Positions 63,795 to 64,000 of a stretch of 64,000 bases of DNA are shown in pieces. Each line of letters starts with the position of its first letter. The first letter of the stretch is position 1. Source of the stretch: Xiphophorus maculatus (Eukaryota > Chordata > Actinopteri > Cyprinodontiformes > Poeciliidae); assembly GCF_002775205.1 (NCBI RefSeq), contig NC_036453.1:6723103-6787102 (forward strand). The letters are read 5' to 3'. Under the pieces are notes generated by a model. That model did not search any database and had not been told where the DNA came from. It worked only from the letters and a program-made list of their open reading frames with translations. A program made the position numbers and the translations under genes.

Positions 63795-63836
63795 GGTTCA
63801 ACATTACTGGTTCAACATTGCTGGTTCAACATTGCT
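63795..63836. repeat. 14-bp tandem repeat, three copies
   Basis: GGTTCAACATTACT followed by two GGTTCAACATTGCT units, just downstream of the NRF-1/CRE-like pair. Confidence 0.9.
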
Positions 63837-64000
63837 TACTTCGAGCCAAATCGCGACCACCATTGGTCAGTTGCTGACAAACCTCCAACCGTTGCCATGA
63901 TATCAATTATTATCAATATGCTGCTGGATTCTCCCAATAGCTAAAGTTGACATTTAAATTTGACCCACACTTTACATTTTTCACAAATATTAAGAAGCTA

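Larger units (their letters stand above)
58951..64000. other. Right flank without a recognised protein gene
   Basis: Five kilobases holding the gene E 3' end, a possible untranslated exon, a retroposon-like tail with GAA microsatellite, the 27-bp minisatellite and promoter-like motifs near the right edge. Apart from the minisatellite frame no long open frame is present. Confidence 0.55.

Overview
The window is vertebrate nuclear DNA, almost certainly from a teleost fish. It is AT-rich, its genes are split into short exons with GT-AG introns, and it carries decayed Tc1-like transposons, foldback MITEs, L2/SINE-type tails of the kind common in fish, microsatellites and a long minisatellite. No bacterial feature (operon, Shine-Dalgarno site, CRISPR) was seen.

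The coding content is solute carriers. At the left edge, the N-terminal two thirds of a type II sodium/phosphate cotransporter (slc34a2-like) lies on the minus strand and runs off the window. It is followed by five complete SLC22 genes of the organic cation/carnitine transporter (OCTN, slc22a4/slc22a5) subclade. I call them A to E: A (+) 6582-15286, B (-) 15693-25150, C (-) 28716-38772, D (+) 44668-51632 and E (+) 53420-58950. Splice junctions were placed by hand. All five join into uninterrupted frames of 549, 569, 572, 559 and 564 codons, and internal exon lengths (104, 155, 172, 127, 95-101, 215, 183 and 136 bp) agree across the genes. Each predicts a 12-helix major facilitator with a glycosylated first extracellular loop, a GQLSDR-type motif after helix 2 and, in four of five, a PESPRWL motif after helix 6. 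The layout is A> <B <C D> E>: B and C are a tandem pair, D and E are a tandem pair, A converges on B, and C diverges from D.

The genes probably do related jobs (sodium-coupled carnitine or zwitterion uptake, organic cation transport) with diverged specificity. The differences worth attention are an extra intron in A, a GC-AG intron in B, uneven B/C identity that suggests gene conversion, weak donors in D, loss of the OCTN nucleotide-binding-like motif, and different C-terminal tails.

The right 5 kb has no recognisable protein gene. It holds a possible untranslated exon, a retroposon-like tail, a 67-copy 27-bp minisatellite whose register forms a 633-codon open frame, and, at the far edge, an NRF-1-like palindrome with a CRE-like site that may mark a promoter. 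Many short perfect hairpins are scattered through non-coding DNA. I found no clearly undescribed biological system; the best leads are the extra intron in A, the B/C mosaic, the open-frame minisatellite and the CpG-rich X-box block inside intron 2 of D.
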